Origin: Pseudomonas moorei
Lineage (GTDB): Bacteria > Pseudomonadota > Gammaproteobacteria > Pseudomonadales > Pseudomonadaceae
Length of the DNA: 64,000 nucleotides
NCBI RefSeq assembly: GCF_008801475.1
Contig: NZ_VZPP01000003.1
Span: forward strand, 1 to 64,000
Direction of reading: 5' to 3'
Part shown: piece by piece, positions 43,057 to 52,580 of the stretch
How positions within the stretch are numbered: the first letter of the stretch is position 1
How the letters are laid out: every line of letters begins with the position of its first letter
Made by a program: the position numbers and the translations under genes
The notes under the pieces: generated by a model
Seen by the model: the letters and a program-made list of their open reading frames with translations, nothing else
The model's database searches: none
Told to the model about the DNA's origin: nothing

Positions 43057-43911
43057 TCAGCTTTCGCCTTTTGCAAAACCGAATAACCTTCGAGGCGCTT
43101 GCACCAGCAACGAATCGCTAACCTGCGTCGAACACTCCAGGGCTTGCAACTGATCGACTACGGTGCCGAAACCGACACTTTGCTCATGCTGCGTATGCGG
43201 CCAGTCGCTGCCCCACACCAACTGGTGGAGGCCGAAACTTTGTTCCAACAGCGGTAATGCCTTTCGAGCGAAATTGATGTTCTGTTGCGGCGTACCTCCC
43301 AAACGATAGATTCCCGATACCTTCATCCAGATCGAACCTTTCGATCCCAACTCCAGTAACTCGCAAAACCCGGGCTGATCGACGCCCGAATTGGCATCCG
43401 GCCGACCAAAGTGATCAACCACCAACTTCAAACCGAACGGCATCAATTGATGGATCAGTCCCGGCAGGTCTATTACCTCCCGATGCAACTCGACATGCCA
43501 GTCAAGATCAGCAATGTGGCTGAAAAACTCTCTCCAGGCACTGTTACGAAAATCAGGTAACGCCTTACCCATCAGGTTCAAGCGAACGCCGACCACGCGC
43601 AGGTGATCCATGTCATTCAACGTGGCGCGACTGACGCCTGGTTCCAGCACAACCACGCCTCGCAATTGCTCCGGCGCCTGCCTCAACGCCGCCAGCAAGT
43701 AGCTATTGTCGGTGCCGAGAAAGCTCGGTTGCACCAATACGCCATGACTCAGACCATGAGCGTGCAAGTGCGTCAGATACTGCTCAAGCGTGGCGTCGTA
43801 ATCAGGCGTATAGCGCCGTGCACCGACCAGATTCAGATCACGGCTAAACACATGAGCATGGGAGTCGATGCCGGTGATCGGCGTAGAACTGGTGTCAGTC
43901 ATAGCGTTCAT
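43057..43911 (-). CDS. Amidohydrolase-2 family hydrolase (lactonase-like)
   Basis: A 284-residue TIM-barrel hydrolase: GIDSHAHVFSRDL (first metal site), GVLVQPSFLGTDN, VVDHFGRPD (strand with the catalytic His) and VWGSDWPHTQ (the closing Asp). The GSDWPH ending is that of the 2-pyrone-4,6-dicarboxylate lactonase / sulfomuconolactonase group. It follows the MFS gene by 19 bases and probably hydrolyses what that transporter brings in. It differs from the COG3618-type pair at 28-30 kb. Confidence 0.85.
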   Translation of the reverse strand: MNAMTDTSSTPITGIDSHAHVFSRDLNLVGARRYTPDYDATLEQYLTHLHAHGLSHGVLVQPSFLGTDNSYLLAALRQAPEQLRGVVVLEPGVSRATLNDMDHLRVVGVRLNLMGKALPDFRNSAWREFFSHIADLDWHVELHREVIDLPGLIHQLMPFGLKLVVDHFGRPDANSGVDQPGFCELLELGSKGSIWMKVSGIYRLGGTPQQNINFARKALPLLEQSFGLHQLVWGSDWPHTQHEQSVGFGTVVDQLQALECSTQVSDSLLVQAPRRLFGFAKGES

Positions 43912-43930
43912 CTATAGAAGGTAAAGGGCA

Positions 43931-45220
43931 TCAGGCCCGGGCGCTCTCGTTGCCATTGACCGTTGCTGGCACCGATGAACTCGAAGCTTCGAGGCTGCGT
44001 CCACGGGTTTCCGGCAGGCAAAGTGCCGCGACTACCGCCACGCCATAGGCAATCCCGGCGTCGATACCAATCGCAGACCCCAGGGACATGGAGTCGCTCA
44101 TGTGACCGACCAGGAAAGGGAACACCGCGGAGAGCACCCGGCCAAAGTTGTAGCAGAAGCCCACACCGGCACCGCGTACATCCGCCGGGTACAGCTCGTT
44201 GAACAGTGCGCCAAGGCTCGCGGGAATACCGGCCGCGAAAAAACCGAGCGGGAAACCAAGGAACAACATCTGGGTATTGGTCAGGGGCATGAACACATAA
44301 CACTGCACAGTGACGACACAGCACAGCGCGAACAGGACGATGTTTTTACGACGGCCAATACGGTCGATCAGAAACCCGCTGACCACGCATCCACACCAAA
44401 AGGCCAGGATGATCACCGCCAGGTAGCCGCCAGAGTTGAGTACCGACAGGTTGCGTTCGGTCTTGAGAAACGTCGGCAGCCAGGTCATCACCGCGTGGTA
44501 ACCACCGTGCGCCCCCAGGCCCAACAGACCACCGAACAACGTCACGCGGATCAGTTCGGGGCGGAAAATACCGGCCAGGGATTTGAAGAAGCTTTGCGGA
44601 ATCGCGTTTTGCTTTTGCAGGCGCTGGAAACTGTCAGGTTCCTCGACATTACGCCGTACCCAGATGATCAGGAACGACGGCAGCAGGCCCACGATAAACA
44701 TCACACGCCAGGCCATGTCTTGCGGGACGAAAGAATAAATCAGCGCAAACACGCCGACGGCCAGCCCCCAACCCACGGCCCAGGCACTCTGCACGGTGCC
44801 CATCACTTTGCCGCGATATTGAGGGTTGATGGTTTCAGCCATCAGCACCGCGCCGGCCGCCCACTCGCCACCGATGCCGAAGCCTTGCAGTGCCTTGACG
44901 ATCAACAGCTGATGAAAGCCCGTGACGAACGCGGACAGAAAGGTGAAGACCGAGAACCACACAATCATCCATTGCAGTGTGCGTACCCGGCCATAGCGGT
45001 CGGACAATGTCCCCCCTACCCAGCCGCCGATGGCCGAAGTGACCAGCGTGACCCCGCTGATCAGCCCTGCATCACCCTTGGTCAAGGCAAACGCGGCGAT
45101 CAACGCCGGAATCGCCAGGCCGAACATTTGTACTTCCAGCGCGTCGAGCGACCATCCGCCGAAGCAGGCCCAAAACGTTTTGCGCTCCCGAGGAGTGACT
45201 TGGCGATACCAGCTGAACAT
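43931..45220 (-). CDS. MFS transporter
   Basis: A 429-residue major facilitator with twelve helices: GGTLSDRYGRVRTL in loop 2-3, LQGFGIGGEWAAGAVLMAE in helix 4-5 and FLIDRIGRRKNIVLF in loop 8-9, typical of the sialate/organic-acid-type (SHS) group. The ATG at 45220 starts the conserved MFSWYRQVTPRERKTFWACF; the open frame upstream is unrelated. In an operon after the GntR gene and ahead of the amidohydrolase. Substrate an organic acid, not specified. Confidence 0.88.
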   Translation of the reverse strand: MFSWYRQVTPRERKTFWACFGGWSLDALEVQMFGLAIPALIAAFALTKGDAGLISGVTLVTSAIGGWVGGTLSDRYGRVRTLQWMIVWFSVFTFLSAFVTGFHQLLIVKALQGFGIGGEWAAGAVLMAETINPQYRGKVMGTVQSAWAVGWGLAVGVFALIYSFVPQDMAWRVMFIVGLLPSFLIIWVRRNVEEPDSFQRLQKQNAIPQSFFKSLAGIFRPELIRVTLFGGLLGLGAHGGYHAVMTWLPTFLKTERNLSVLNSGGYLAVIILAFWCGCVVSGFLIDRIGRRKNIVLFALCCVVTVQCYVFMPLTNTQMLFLGFPLGFFAAGIPASLGALFNELYPADVRGAGVGFCYNFGRVLSAVFPFLVGHMSDSMSLGSAIGIDAGIAYGVAVVAALCLPETRGRSLEASSSSVPATVNGNESARA

Positions 45221-45308
45221 GATTCTTATCCTTATAGGTGGAACGTGAGGCAGCCGAGAGCGAACCGCGCCGCTACGGGGCCAGTCATGAACACAAAACA
45301 ATGAAGCC

Positions 45309-45329
45309 AGCGGCGAGCGTCTCGCCGCT
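45309..45329 (-). terminator. Hairpin between the GntR and MFS genes
   Basis: AGCGGCGAG, loop of 3, CTCGCCGCT: a perfect 9-bp stem. On the minus strand it is followed by a moderately T-rich stretch (TTCATTGTTTTG), so it may weaken read-through from the GntR gene into the MFS gene. Confidence 0.45.
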
Positions 45330-45354
45330 TGACGATCCGCTACCCAGGCACGGG

Positions 45355-46086
45355 TTAACGAATCTCCACGCTGTAACGGAAGTGCTCGGCATGCCCGCGA
45401 GAACGGCGCCACTCCAGCGGCGTGCCCGCGTAATCACGCGCCAGACGCTCAATAACCACCACCGGGCTGTTGACCGGGACCTGCAGCAATCGCGCGTGCA
45501 CGTCATTCACCGATTCGGCGGTCAGCGTTTCTTCGGCCGATGCGACAACCTGACCGCAGACCTCTTCATAGATCGGATACAGCAGCGGCCCTTTCAGACT
45601 CAGGTCGATCTCCAACAGTGGTTGGAAGCGGTCGCGTGGCAGCCAGATTTCTTCGGCGAGCACCGGCTTAACATCAAGCAGTCGCACGCGGACGATGCGA
45701 ATGACTGGCGCTTCGGGAGGCAGCCCCAAGGCCTGTGCCACCGCCGAGGGCGCAGGCACCGGTTCAATCGACAGGATGCGACTTTCCGGTACCTGGCGTT
45801 CGCCGGCAGCGGTTTGAAAACGGAAGAATCGGAATAGCGAAGACTGGAATTGTGGTCGCCGAATAAAGGTACCTCGACCTTGTTGCCGCTCCAGAATGCC
45901 CTCACTGACCAAGGCATCGACCGCTTTGCGCACGGTCCCCGTGGACAATTGGTATTCGGCCGAAAGCGCGGCTTCGGTGGGAATGGCTTCCCCTGGACGC
46001 CAGCGATTATTGGCGATCTGTTCAGCCAATTGATCACGCAAGCGTTGGTAAAGCGGCAGGCGGACATCACTGGAGAGAGCATTCAT
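45355..46086 (-). CDS. GntR/HutC-family regulator
   Basis: N-terminal winged helix LYQRLRDQLAEQI, WRPGEAIPTEAALSAEYQLSTGTVRKAVDALVSEGILERQQGRGTF and a UTRA effector domain (ILSIEPVPAPSAVAQALGL, VIRIVRVRLLDVKPVLAEEIWLP). 243 residues. It heads a leftward group with the MFS and amidohydrolase genes, which it most likely represses; the palindrome at 46112-46123 upstream is a candidate site. Confidence 0.88.
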   Translation of the reverse strand: MNALSSDVRLPLYQRLRDQLAEQIANNRWRPGEAIPTEAALSAEYQLSTGTVRKAVDALVSEGILERQQGRGTFIRRPQFQSSLFRFFRFQTAAGERQVPESRILSIEPVPAPSAVAQALGLPPEAPVIRIVRVRLLDVKPVLAEEIWLPRDRFQPLLEIDLSLKGPLLYPIYEEVCGQVVASAEETLTAESVNDVHARLLQVPVNSPVVVIERLARDYAGTPLEWRRSRGHAEHFRYSVEIR

Positions 46087-46111
46087 CGACTTTATTCACC
46101 TTGTTATCTAG

Positions 46112-46123
46112 TCATATATATGA
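46112..46123. promoter_or_regulatory. Candidate GntR operator
   Basis: TCATATATATGA is a 12-base perfect palindrome 26 bases ahead of the GntR start codon, in an AT-rich promoter region. GntR/HutC operators are short AT-centred palindromes, so it may be the autoregulatory site. Confidence 0.4.
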
Positions 46124-46262
46124 ATATTGGTGCGAGTATTTCCCCAGATCACTTGCCTGTCAAGGAGCGGCAAGGCACCTTGCAGACGAATGGCGGGGTG
46201 ACACCGAGGGAAGTCGAATTAAGTCTTGGTCATGGATGCAGACGTTCGATCCTGCTAACGAT

Positions 46263-46931
46263 CTAAACCTTGGCTAGCTCAACCGCATCAAGACCGGCGC
46301 AGTGGATTTCATCTACCGGGCACCCAAGGACTTTATAGATCTCAGAAATCACCTGCATCGTTGCGTCTTCGATCGTGCCTTCATTACGGCATAGAACCCA
46401 GCCGTGATCCGCCATCGCACGTTCGAACGCGTTGGTACAAGCGACCTGTTCTTCCAGCTTATGGATGACCGTACTGCTCAACCCACGCTGTCGTGCCGCA
46501 GCCCTGGCCCATGAAATATCAGGGTCGGTGACAACCCCGACATGCAGGTCTGGCACTCGCACGTTTCGATCAATGTTTAACTGCAGGATCTCTGCAAACG
46601 GGATTATCCGGCGAAACGCCGCATCTGACGGGTACCAGCGATCGATCAGGATGATGCTGCCCGGTGGCTGTTTAGTCAGCACATGCAGGGAAATCCAGTT
46701 GCGGCTATCAGCAAGGCGCTCACAAACCGCCCACTCCAGATCCCGAGCGGGATTTCTGACGAGCTTGTTAACGAGGGCCATTGTTTCACCCCTATAGGGA
46801 TCGCTTTTTTTCTCGCAAAGTCGGATCACCATTTTGTTGTCGGCGCGCAGCACTTTCGTAACGGCCTCCAACAGCGTGGTTTTGCCGGTGCCCTTGGGCC
46901 CATCGAGTGAAACAAACAGCGGACGATTCAT
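46263..46931 (-). CDS. Thymidylate-kinase-like P-loop protein
   Basis: Walker A DGPKGTGKTTLLEA at residues 10-23, a DRW motif in IILIDRWYPSDAAF (the dNMP-kinase DR(Y/W) site) and a lid-like basic stretch, RAAARQRGL. 222 residues. It is a dTMP-kinase-fold protein, but not the housekeeping Tmk, which reads FEGxxGAGKTT and sits with holB. It stands alone, flanked by an IS5 relic, and could be a phage- or element-borne nucleotide kinase. ATG directly after an AT-rich promoter region. Confidence 0.75.
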   Translation of the reverse strand: MNRPLFVSLDGPKGTGKTTLLEAVTKVLRADNKMVIRLCEKKSDPYRGETMALVNKLVRNPARDLEWAVCERLADSRNWISLHVLTKQPPGSIILIDRWYPSDAAFRRIIPFAEILQLNIDRNVRVPDLHVGVVTDPDISWARAAARQRGLSSTVIHKLEEQVACTNAFERAMADHGWVLCRNEGTIEDATMQVISEIYKVLGCPVDEIHCAGLDAVELAKV

Positions 46932-47049
46932 TCTTCAAATAACGATTGGTATACGTTTTTTTGCCCGGTTCGTTCGCTGTAACCGCTTGGCGCGACGTTG
47001 CGAATCAAGTGGAGGGACCTTATGAACTGACATTAGATGAGCACTCTAA

Positions 47050-47182
47050 CCCGGATTCTGGCTAATAGTTCTCAGAACCAGGTTCTCTTCCAACCAGCCT
47101 AACCTGCGTTCGATGATGTTGCGCCGGTCGCAATGGCGTCGCAGGCGCTCAGCGTCCTAGCCCTTGTCCGCCAGCGACCAGC
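47050..47182 (-). pseudogene. Fragment of an IS5-family transposase
   Basis: On the minus strand: WSLADKG, stop (TAG at 47157-47159), DAERLRRHCDRRNIIERRLGWLEEN. This is the DKGYD...RRNIIER.FGWLKENR region of IS5/IS427-type DDE transposases, with the Tyr codon turned to a stop and an internal deletion between HCD and RRNIIER. The final DDE Glu lies in RNIIER. Only the tail survives. Confidence 0.75.
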
Positions 47183-47208
47183 CTGGTTCATCGCCCGATT
47201 GAGCCGTT

Positions 47209-48303
47209 TCAGACTCGACCGGGAGACACGATGATTTTGACGTTGTGCTCCTTGTTGTTCACCAGCTCCTCGAAGCCCTGCCCCACGATCTGCTCCAACT
47301 GAATGCGCCCCGTCACCAGCGGCGTGATATCCAGGCGGCCATCCGCGATAAAAGCGATCACATCCGCGAACTCACCGTTATAGGCCAGCGCACCCAGCAC
47401 TTGTTTTTCGGTCGCCACCAGCTCGAAAAAGTTGAACTCGCTGGGCTCCTCGAAGATCCCCACCAGTACGCACTTGCCGGCTTTGCGGATCAGATCGATC
47501 GCGAGCTTGGCCGTGTGTTTGTTGCCGATGCATTCGAAGCTGACATCCGCCCCGAGCCCACCCGTCAGGCGCCGCACTTCAGCCAAGGCATCGCACTCCT
47601 TGGGATCAAGCACATGGGTCGCCCCCACTTCCAGGGCCTTGGCCTTGCGCGCCCCAGACATTTCCAGAGCGATCACCTGAGCCGCACCGGCAGCCTTGGC
47701 GCACATGATGGTGCATAAGCCAATGGTGCCCGCACCCACGACGACAACGTTCTGCCCGAGCAGGCTCCCGGCTTTTTTCACCGCGTGCATGCCCACCGCC
47801 AGTGGCTCGATCAGGGCCCCGGCTTCCGCAGGAAAATTCGCCGGCAACTTGTACAACAGATTCGCCGGCACGTTGACCCGTTCGGCGAAGGCACCATTAT
47901 TCATCAGTCCGGTGAAGGCCAGGTTCTCGCAGATGTTGTACAGCCCGTGGGTGCAGTAATAGCAGGTACCGCAGTGTTGGCAGGCATCGGCCGCCACCGG
48001 TTCGCCGACGCTGAAACCCTCGACACCGGCACCGAGCTCGACGATTTCGCCACAAAACTCGTGACCGAGAATGCACTGGCCCTTGATTCCGGTCAGTGGG
48101 TGCGGCGCATCAACCGGTATGAACACCGGCCCGGCCACGTACTCATGCAGATCGGAACCACAAATTCCGCACCATTGCACACGGATCTGCACCCAACCGG
48201 CCGGTGGCGCCATTGGCAGCGGAACGTCTTCGACACGAATATCGTGGCGGCCGTGCCAGACAGCGGCACGCATACTGCGTTGAGGATTGCTCGGAAGGCT
48301 CAT
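47209..48303 (-). CDS. bdh: 2,3-Butanediol dehydrogenase (zinc alcohol dehydrogenase family)
   Basis: A 364-residue MDR enzyme. Catalytic zinc ligands are in WCGICGSDLHE and GHEFCGEI, the structural-zinc Cys cluster in CQHCGTCYYCTHGLYNIC, and the NAD loop is VVGAGTIGLCT. It oxidises 2,3-butanediol to acetoin, which feeds the acetoin dehydrogenase encoded just upstream in the same leftward operon (60 bases after acoC). AAGGAGA stands ahead of the ATG. Gene order aco-bdh is that of Pseudomonas putida. Confidence 0.88.
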   Translation of the reverse strand: MSLPSNPQRSMRAAVWHGRHDIRVEDVPLPMAPPAGWVQIRVQWCGICGSDLHEYVAGPVFIPVDAPHPLTGIKGQCILGHEFCGEIVELGAGVEGFSVGEPVAADACQHCGTCYYCTHGLYNICENLAFTGLMNNGAFAERVNVPANLLYKLPANFPAEAGALIEPLAVGMHAVKKAGSLLGQNVVVVGAGTIGLCTIMCAKAAGAAQVIALEMSGARKAKALEVGATHVLDPKECDALAEVRRLTGGLGADVSFECIGNKHTAKLAIDLIRKAGKCVLVGIFEEPSEFNFFELVATEKQVLGALAYNGEFADVIAFIADGRLDITPLVTGRIQLEQIVGQGFEELVNNKEHNVKIIVSPGRV

Positions 48304-48363
48304 AGCGACATCTCCTTGAAATAGTGACTCCTGGCAGCCCGCGAGAGGCCGCCAGGAGGGGCG

Positions 48364-49476
48364 TCAGTGCTGTTGCACAAACTTCAGAATCAATTGGTTG
48401 ACTTGTTCGGCCGCTTCCATCTGCACCATGTGTGCCTGACCTGGCAGGACCTCGACCTGGGCCTTCAGCCCGGCACTATGGTTCGCTGGAATAATCGCGT
48501 CGTCACTGCCCCAGATCAGCAATACCGGCTGCTCGCCGTCCTGCACCACGCCCCGAAGATCGAGCTGCTGAGATCCTTCCTTGAACAAGCCTGATACCAG
48601 CAGGCGCAGGGCCGTGCCCACGCCCTCCAGGCGCTTGTACTTGAGCATGTCTTCGAGCATCTGCCGGTTGACCAGATCAGGATTGGAGAACAGTTTCACC
48701 AACTGTGTCTTGAGGGCATTGCGGTTGGCCGCCTCGACAAAACCTTCCAGGTAATCGCCGTTGATGCCCTCCCCCAGACCTGCGCTGCCGATCAAGGTCA
48801 AGCTCCGTACCCGCTTCGGTTCCAGACGCGCAACGTTCAGCGACACCGCTCCGCCCATGGAATGACCCACCAGATGCGCTGCCGGAATGTCCAGGTGATC
48901 CAGCAGCGTCAGCACTGCGCTGCTCAGCTCATCCAGGTCTCCGCGCTCCAGTTGTTTGGTCGACTCGCCATGGCCTGGCAGGTCCAGAGCAACCACCCGA
49001 CGCCCGGCAGCCAATGCTTCATGATTGAACATCCAGTTGTTCAGGTCACCGCCAAAGCCGTGCACCAGTACCAATGGCACCCCGCCTTCGCCGCGCTCGA
49101 AGTAACGGATCAACCGCCCGTCCAGCTCGACCTTTTGCGGCGTCGGCCCCTGGTCTTCCTCAGCGCTGCCCCCAGGCACGAACGTGGCCTGAAACTGCTC
49201 GATAACCGCGTCGATCTCGACCTCGCTCGCCTCGCCATCGACCACGATGCCGAGTAGCGCACCCACCGCGAGGGTTTCGTCCTGGCGGGCGATCTGCCGA
49301 CGAAGCACCCCCGAAAAAGGCGCCTCGACACTGCTGGAGATTTTGTCGGTTTCGACGTCCAGCACTTCGTCGCCCTTGGCGATGGCCTCGCCTTCTTCCT
49401 TGAGCCAGACATCGACCCGGCCCTCCGTCATGGACAGGCCCCACTTGGGCATGGTCAAGGTATGGATCTGGCTCAT
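48364..49476 (-). CDS. acoC: Acetoin dehydrogenase E2 (lipoyl domain fused to alpha/beta hydrolase)
   Basis: The N-terminal lipoyl domain has its lipoylation Lys45 in VETDKISSSVEAPF; after a short linker the C-terminal domain is an alpha/beta-hydrolase with the GHSMGG nucleophile elbow (Ser206), LVHGFGG and the late His in GQAHMVQ. This architecture is AcoC, not a classic E2 with a CAT catalytic core. It takes the acetaldehyde-derived acetyl group from E1 and passes it to CoA. Its ATG overlaps the acoB stop by four bases (ATGA), which decides the start at 49476. Confidence 0.92.
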   Translation of the reverse strand: MSQIHTLTMPKWGLSMTEGRVDVWLKEEGEAIAKGDEVLDVETDKISSSVEAPFSGVLRRQIARQDETLAVGALLGIVVDGEASEVEIDAVIEQFQATFVPGGSAEEDQGPTPQKVELDGRLIRYFERGEGGVPLVLVHGFGGDLNNWMFNHEALAAGRRVVALDLPGHGESTKQLERGDLDELSSAVLTLLDHLDIPAAHLVGHSMGGAVSLNVARLEPKRVRSLTLIGSAGLGEGINGDYLEGFVEAANRNALKTQLVKLFSNPDLVNRQMLEDMLKYKRLEGVGTALRLLVSGLFKEGSQQLDLRGVVQDGEQPVLLIWGSDDAIIPANHSAGLKAQVEVLPGQAHMVQMEAAEQVNQLILKFVQQH

Positions 49477-50492
49477 GAACGCTTGCTCCACTCGATCAGT
49501 TTGAGCACGGCGTTCTCGATCTTCGCCGCGTCGGGAATGTAGAGGTCTTCCAGGGCGTCAGAGAACGGTACCGGCGTATGCGGTGCAGTGACCATCTCGA
49601 TCGGCGCCTTGAGCGAGGCGAATGCTTTTTGCGCCACCAAAGCCGAAATATCAGTGGCCATGGAGCAACGCGGGTTGGCTTCGTCGATGACCACCAGGCG
49701 TCCGGTCTTCTCCACACTTTCCAAAATACTGTCTTCGTCCAGCGGGCTGGTGGTGCGCAAGTCGATTACCTCGCAATCGATGCCGCGCGCGGCCAGATTG
49801 CGGGCAGCGTCCATCGCGGTGTTGACCGTGCGGCCATAGGAGACCAGCGTCACATCCTTGCCATCACGCAGGAAATTGGCTTCGCCGAAGGGGATGGTAT
49901 AGAGCTCTTGCGGTACTTCACCCTGCATGCTGTAGAGCAATTTGTGTTCACAGAAGATCACCGGATCGTTGTCGCGGATCGCCTGGATAAGCAACCCTTT
50001 GGCGTCATAAGGTGACGACGGGCAGACCACTTTCAGCCCTGGAATGTGAGTCCACAATGAGGTCAGCATCTGCGAGTGCTGGGCGGCGGCCCGCAACCCG
50101 GCACCGACCATCGTGCGGATTACCAGTGGCGTGGACGCCTTGCCGCCGAACATGTAGCGAAACTTGGCCGCCTGATTGAGGATCTGGTCCAGGCAGCAAC
50201 CGGCGAAGTCGACGAACATCAACTCACACACCGGGCGCACGCCGCAGGTCGCGGCGCCCACGGCAGCACCGACATAGCCCAACTCCGACAATGGCGTGTC
50301 CAGCACTCGCCCCGGGAATTGGTGATAGAGGCCCTTGGTCACGCCCAGCACCCCGCCCCAGGCATCGTTTTCACCGGGGGCACCGGCACCGCCGGCGACG
50401 TCCTCCCCCATGATGAACACGCTGGGATCGCGGCGCATTTCCTGGGCCAGCGCTTCGTTGATTGCCTGCTGATAACTGATTTTTCTCGCCAT
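49473..50492 (-). CDS. acoB: Acetoin dehydrogenase E1 beta subunit
   Basis: A transketolase-type beta subunit: ISYQQAINEALAQEMRRDPSVFIMGEDVAGG at the front, then DTPLSELGYVGAAVGAA and the C-terminal DLRTTSPLDEDSILESV. With acoA it forms the ThDP-dependent E1 that cleaves acetoin to acetaldehyde and an acetyl unit. 339 residues from the ATG at 50492; the longer frame upstream is out of family. It ends on the acoC start (4-base overlap). Confidence 0.94.
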   Translation of the reverse strand: MARKISYQQAINEALAQEMRRDPSVFIMGEDVAGGAGAPGENDAWGGVLGVTKGLYHQFPGRVLDTPLSELGYVGAAVGAATCGVRPVCELMFVDFAGCCLDQILNQAAKFRYMFGGKASTPLVIRTMVGAGLRAAAQHSQMLTSLWTHIPGLKVVCPSSPYDAKGLLIQAIRDNDPVIFCEHKLLYSMQGEVPQELYTIPFGEANFLRDGKDVTLVSYGRTVNTAMDAARNLAARGIDCEVIDLRTTSPLDEDSILESVEKTGRLVVIDEANPRCSMATDISALVAQKAFASLKAPIEMVTAPHTPVPFSDALEDLYIPDAAKIENAVLKLIEWSKRS

Positions 50493-50524
50493 GATGAAGG
50501 TCTCGATTCTTGTTATGGGGGCGT

Positions 50525-51502
50525 TCAGGGATAGGAAACGTAGACGTCGGAAAGCAGGTCGGCCGCGCTTGGCTTGGGGTCGGACTTGGCCTTGCGCACG
50601 GCGTTCTCGATCAGCAGGTCCACCTCGCTGTCGATCTGGTCCAACTGGCTGGCCTGCACCCGCCCGGCGCGGATGACGCGATCGTGGAACTGCATCAAAC
50701 AATCGTTGTGCTCGCGGAAATGCTTGACCTCGTCCGGCGCCCGATAGGTCTGGGCATCGCCTTCAAAGTGACCGTAATAGCGAGTCAGTTTGACCTCGAT
50801 CAGCGACGGCCCCTCCCCGGCCCTGGCCCGTTTCACGGCGGCACCGGCGGCTTCGTGAACGGCGAAGAAGTCGAAACCGTCCACCGTGACGCCGGGCATG
50901 CCGAAACCGGCTGCGCGGTCGGCGATGTGATCGCAGGCCACCGACCAGTTGGAGGCCGTGGCTTCGGCGTAACCGTTGTTCTCGGCAATGAAAAGGCACG
51001 GCAGATTCCACACCGAGGCCATGTTCATCGCTTCGAACACCGCCCCTTCGTTGGAACCACCGTCGCCAAAGAACACCACCGCAACACTGTCAGTGCCCTT
51101 GAGTTTCGCAGCCAGCGCCGCGCCCACGACCAGCGGCGCACCGGCCCCCACAATGCCATTGGCACCGAGCATGCCCTTCTCGAAATCGGCGATGTGCATG
51201 GAGCCGCCTTTGCCTTGGCAGACCCCGGTTTTCTTGCCGTAGATCTCGGCCATCATCCCGTACACATCGACGCCTTTGGCGATGCAGTGGCCGTGACCAC
51301 GGTGGTTGGAGGCAATGCAATCGTCATCCCCCAAGTGGGCCATGACCCCGGCGGCCGAGGCCTCTTCGCCGGCATACAGATGGACAAAACCGGGAATCTC
51401 ACCGGTGGCAAATTCCACGTGCAGGCGCTCTTCAAAGACGCGGATGGTGCGCATCACCTGATAGGCATGCAGCAATTGATCAGCGGTCAGCTGTGTCGAC
51501 AT
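50525..51502 (-). CDS. acoA: Acetoin dehydrogenase E1 alpha subunit
   Basis: ThDP-binding E1 alpha: HRGHGHCIAKGVDVYGMMAE, the ThDP motif GDGGSNEGAVFEAMNMASVWNLPCLFIAENN (GDG...NN), and YYGHFEGDAQTYR. 325 residues from the ATG at 51502 (GGAG 9 bases ahead). Its start lies inside the end of acoX (23-base overlap) and 32 bases separate it from acoB, so the subunits are made together. Confidence 0.94.
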   Translation of the reverse strand: MSTQLTADQLLHAYQVMRTIRVFEERLHVEFATGEIPGFVHLYAGEEASAAGVMAHLGDDDCIASNHRGHGHCIAKGVDVYGMMAEIYGKKTGVCQGKGGSMHIADFEKGMLGANGIVGAGAPLVVGAALAAKLKGTDSVAVVFFGDGGSNEGAVFEAMNMASVWNLPCLFIAENNGYAEATASNWSVACDHIADRAAGFGMPGVTVDGFDFFAVHEAAGAAVKRARAGEGPSLIEVKLTRYYGHFEGDAQTYRAPDEVKHFREHNDCLMQFHDRVIRAGRVQASQLDQIDSEVDLLIENAVRKAKSDPKPSAADLLSDVYVSYP

Positions 51503-52580
51503 TTTTATTCTCCAGGGTGTCTTGTGATTCAAGGTTCAGAGGGTGTTGCGGGTGCTCGCTACCGATGGCCAGTAGTCGCTGTTGCGCGGCATGGGCCAGG
51601 GTCGCATTGACATCGATGCTCAGCGGACCGCCGGCATCGAGAGTGACCGTGGGCCGGTCATGGGCGTTGAATTCGATCTCGCGCTCGCCATCCAGAGCGA
51701 GGGTTCCGCTGACCAGGCACAGACGATGGGCGACCCCGGGTTCAAGGCTTCCGGCCGCGAGCACACCGCAGCCTTGCAGCAGGCCTGGAGCCAGAGGCAC
51801 CAACAGCGCTTCGGGCGATCGCGCATCGAGTCGCATCCAGGCTCCGCCAGGCGCGTGGCGTGACACGGGAAACCACAAGCCGCAAAGAGCCGAGATGCCA
51901 ATGGACTGAGGTTCGGCAAAGGTCACAAAGACCTCGGCCAGATCGGCCCCGCGACTGATGGCCCGTGCGCCGACAAAGGGCAGCGAGGACACCGCCACGT
52001 CCACCAGGGCCATCTCGCACAGGCCACGACTCGGTTCGCGCACCAGCAAGCGTTTGTTGCGGCGCAAGGCGATCTCGGGCGGGATCCGCCCACTGACAAA
52101 CAGCCCGCCGGCCAACCCGGCGCTGGTGGCTTCACGTAATTCCGGAAAGGCGTTATTGGTGCCGGTGGACAGCGTCAGCAGCGGAATGTCGCCCACTTCA
52201 GCGGCCACCGCCTTGTGAGTGCCGTCACCGCCCAGCACCGCAATCAGCGCAACACCGCGTTCAGCCATCCAGCGTGCCGCGAGGCGGGTGTCCTCGACGC
52301 TTTGGCGCAGGGTCAGGTCGAGAAACTCAAGGGCCGGCCAGTGGCTGCTGCGCGCCTGGCGGCCGTGGCTGTTTTTCAGCACGGCGGCGGCAATCCCGGT
52401 CATGTCCGTGGGCATCAGCACCCGTTCGACACCCGTGGCGCCAAAGGCCGCCAGCAAGCGCTGGATCACCGAGACCTTGTCGGTGCTGGAAAACAACCCG
52501 GCGTTGGCGGTCAGTCGCCGCACGTCGCGGCCGGAGGCCGGGTTGGCAATGATGCCTACGGTCAGCGGCGCACGACTCAT
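51480..52580 (-). CDS. acoX: AcoX, NAD-kinase-like protein of the acetoin operon
   Basis: First gene of the operon. The N-terminus GIIANPASGRDVRRL and the motif AVLGGDGTHK (NAD-kinase/diacylglycerol-kinase GGDGT) place it in the AcoX family. Its exact role in acetoin use is not settled; it is dispensable in some strains. 366 residues, downstream of a sigma-54 promoter at 52678-52693, about 100 bases away. Confidence 0.9.
   Translation of the reverse strand: MSRAPLTVGIIANPASGRDVRRLTANAGLFSSTDKVSVIQRLLAAFGATGVERVLMPTDMTGIAAAVLKNSHGRQARSSHWPALEFLDLTLRQSVEDTRLAARWMAERGVALIAVLGGDGTHKAVAAEVGDIPLLTLSTGTNNAFPELREATSAGLAGGLFVSGRIPPEIALRRNKRLLVREPSRGLCEMALVDVAVSSLPFVGARAISRGADLAEVFVTFAEPQSIGISALCGLWFPVSRHAPGGAWMRLDARSPEALLVPLAPGLLQGCGVLAAGSLEPGVAHRLCLVSGTLALDGEREIEFNAHDRPTVTLDAGGPLSIDVNATLAHAAQQRLLAIGSEHPQHPLNLESQDTLENKNVDTADR

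Noticed and set aside
44102..45304. A 400-codon plus-strand open frame
   Set aside because: Shadow of the MFS transporter on the other strand; Gln/His/Arg-rich composition is typical of antisense frames.
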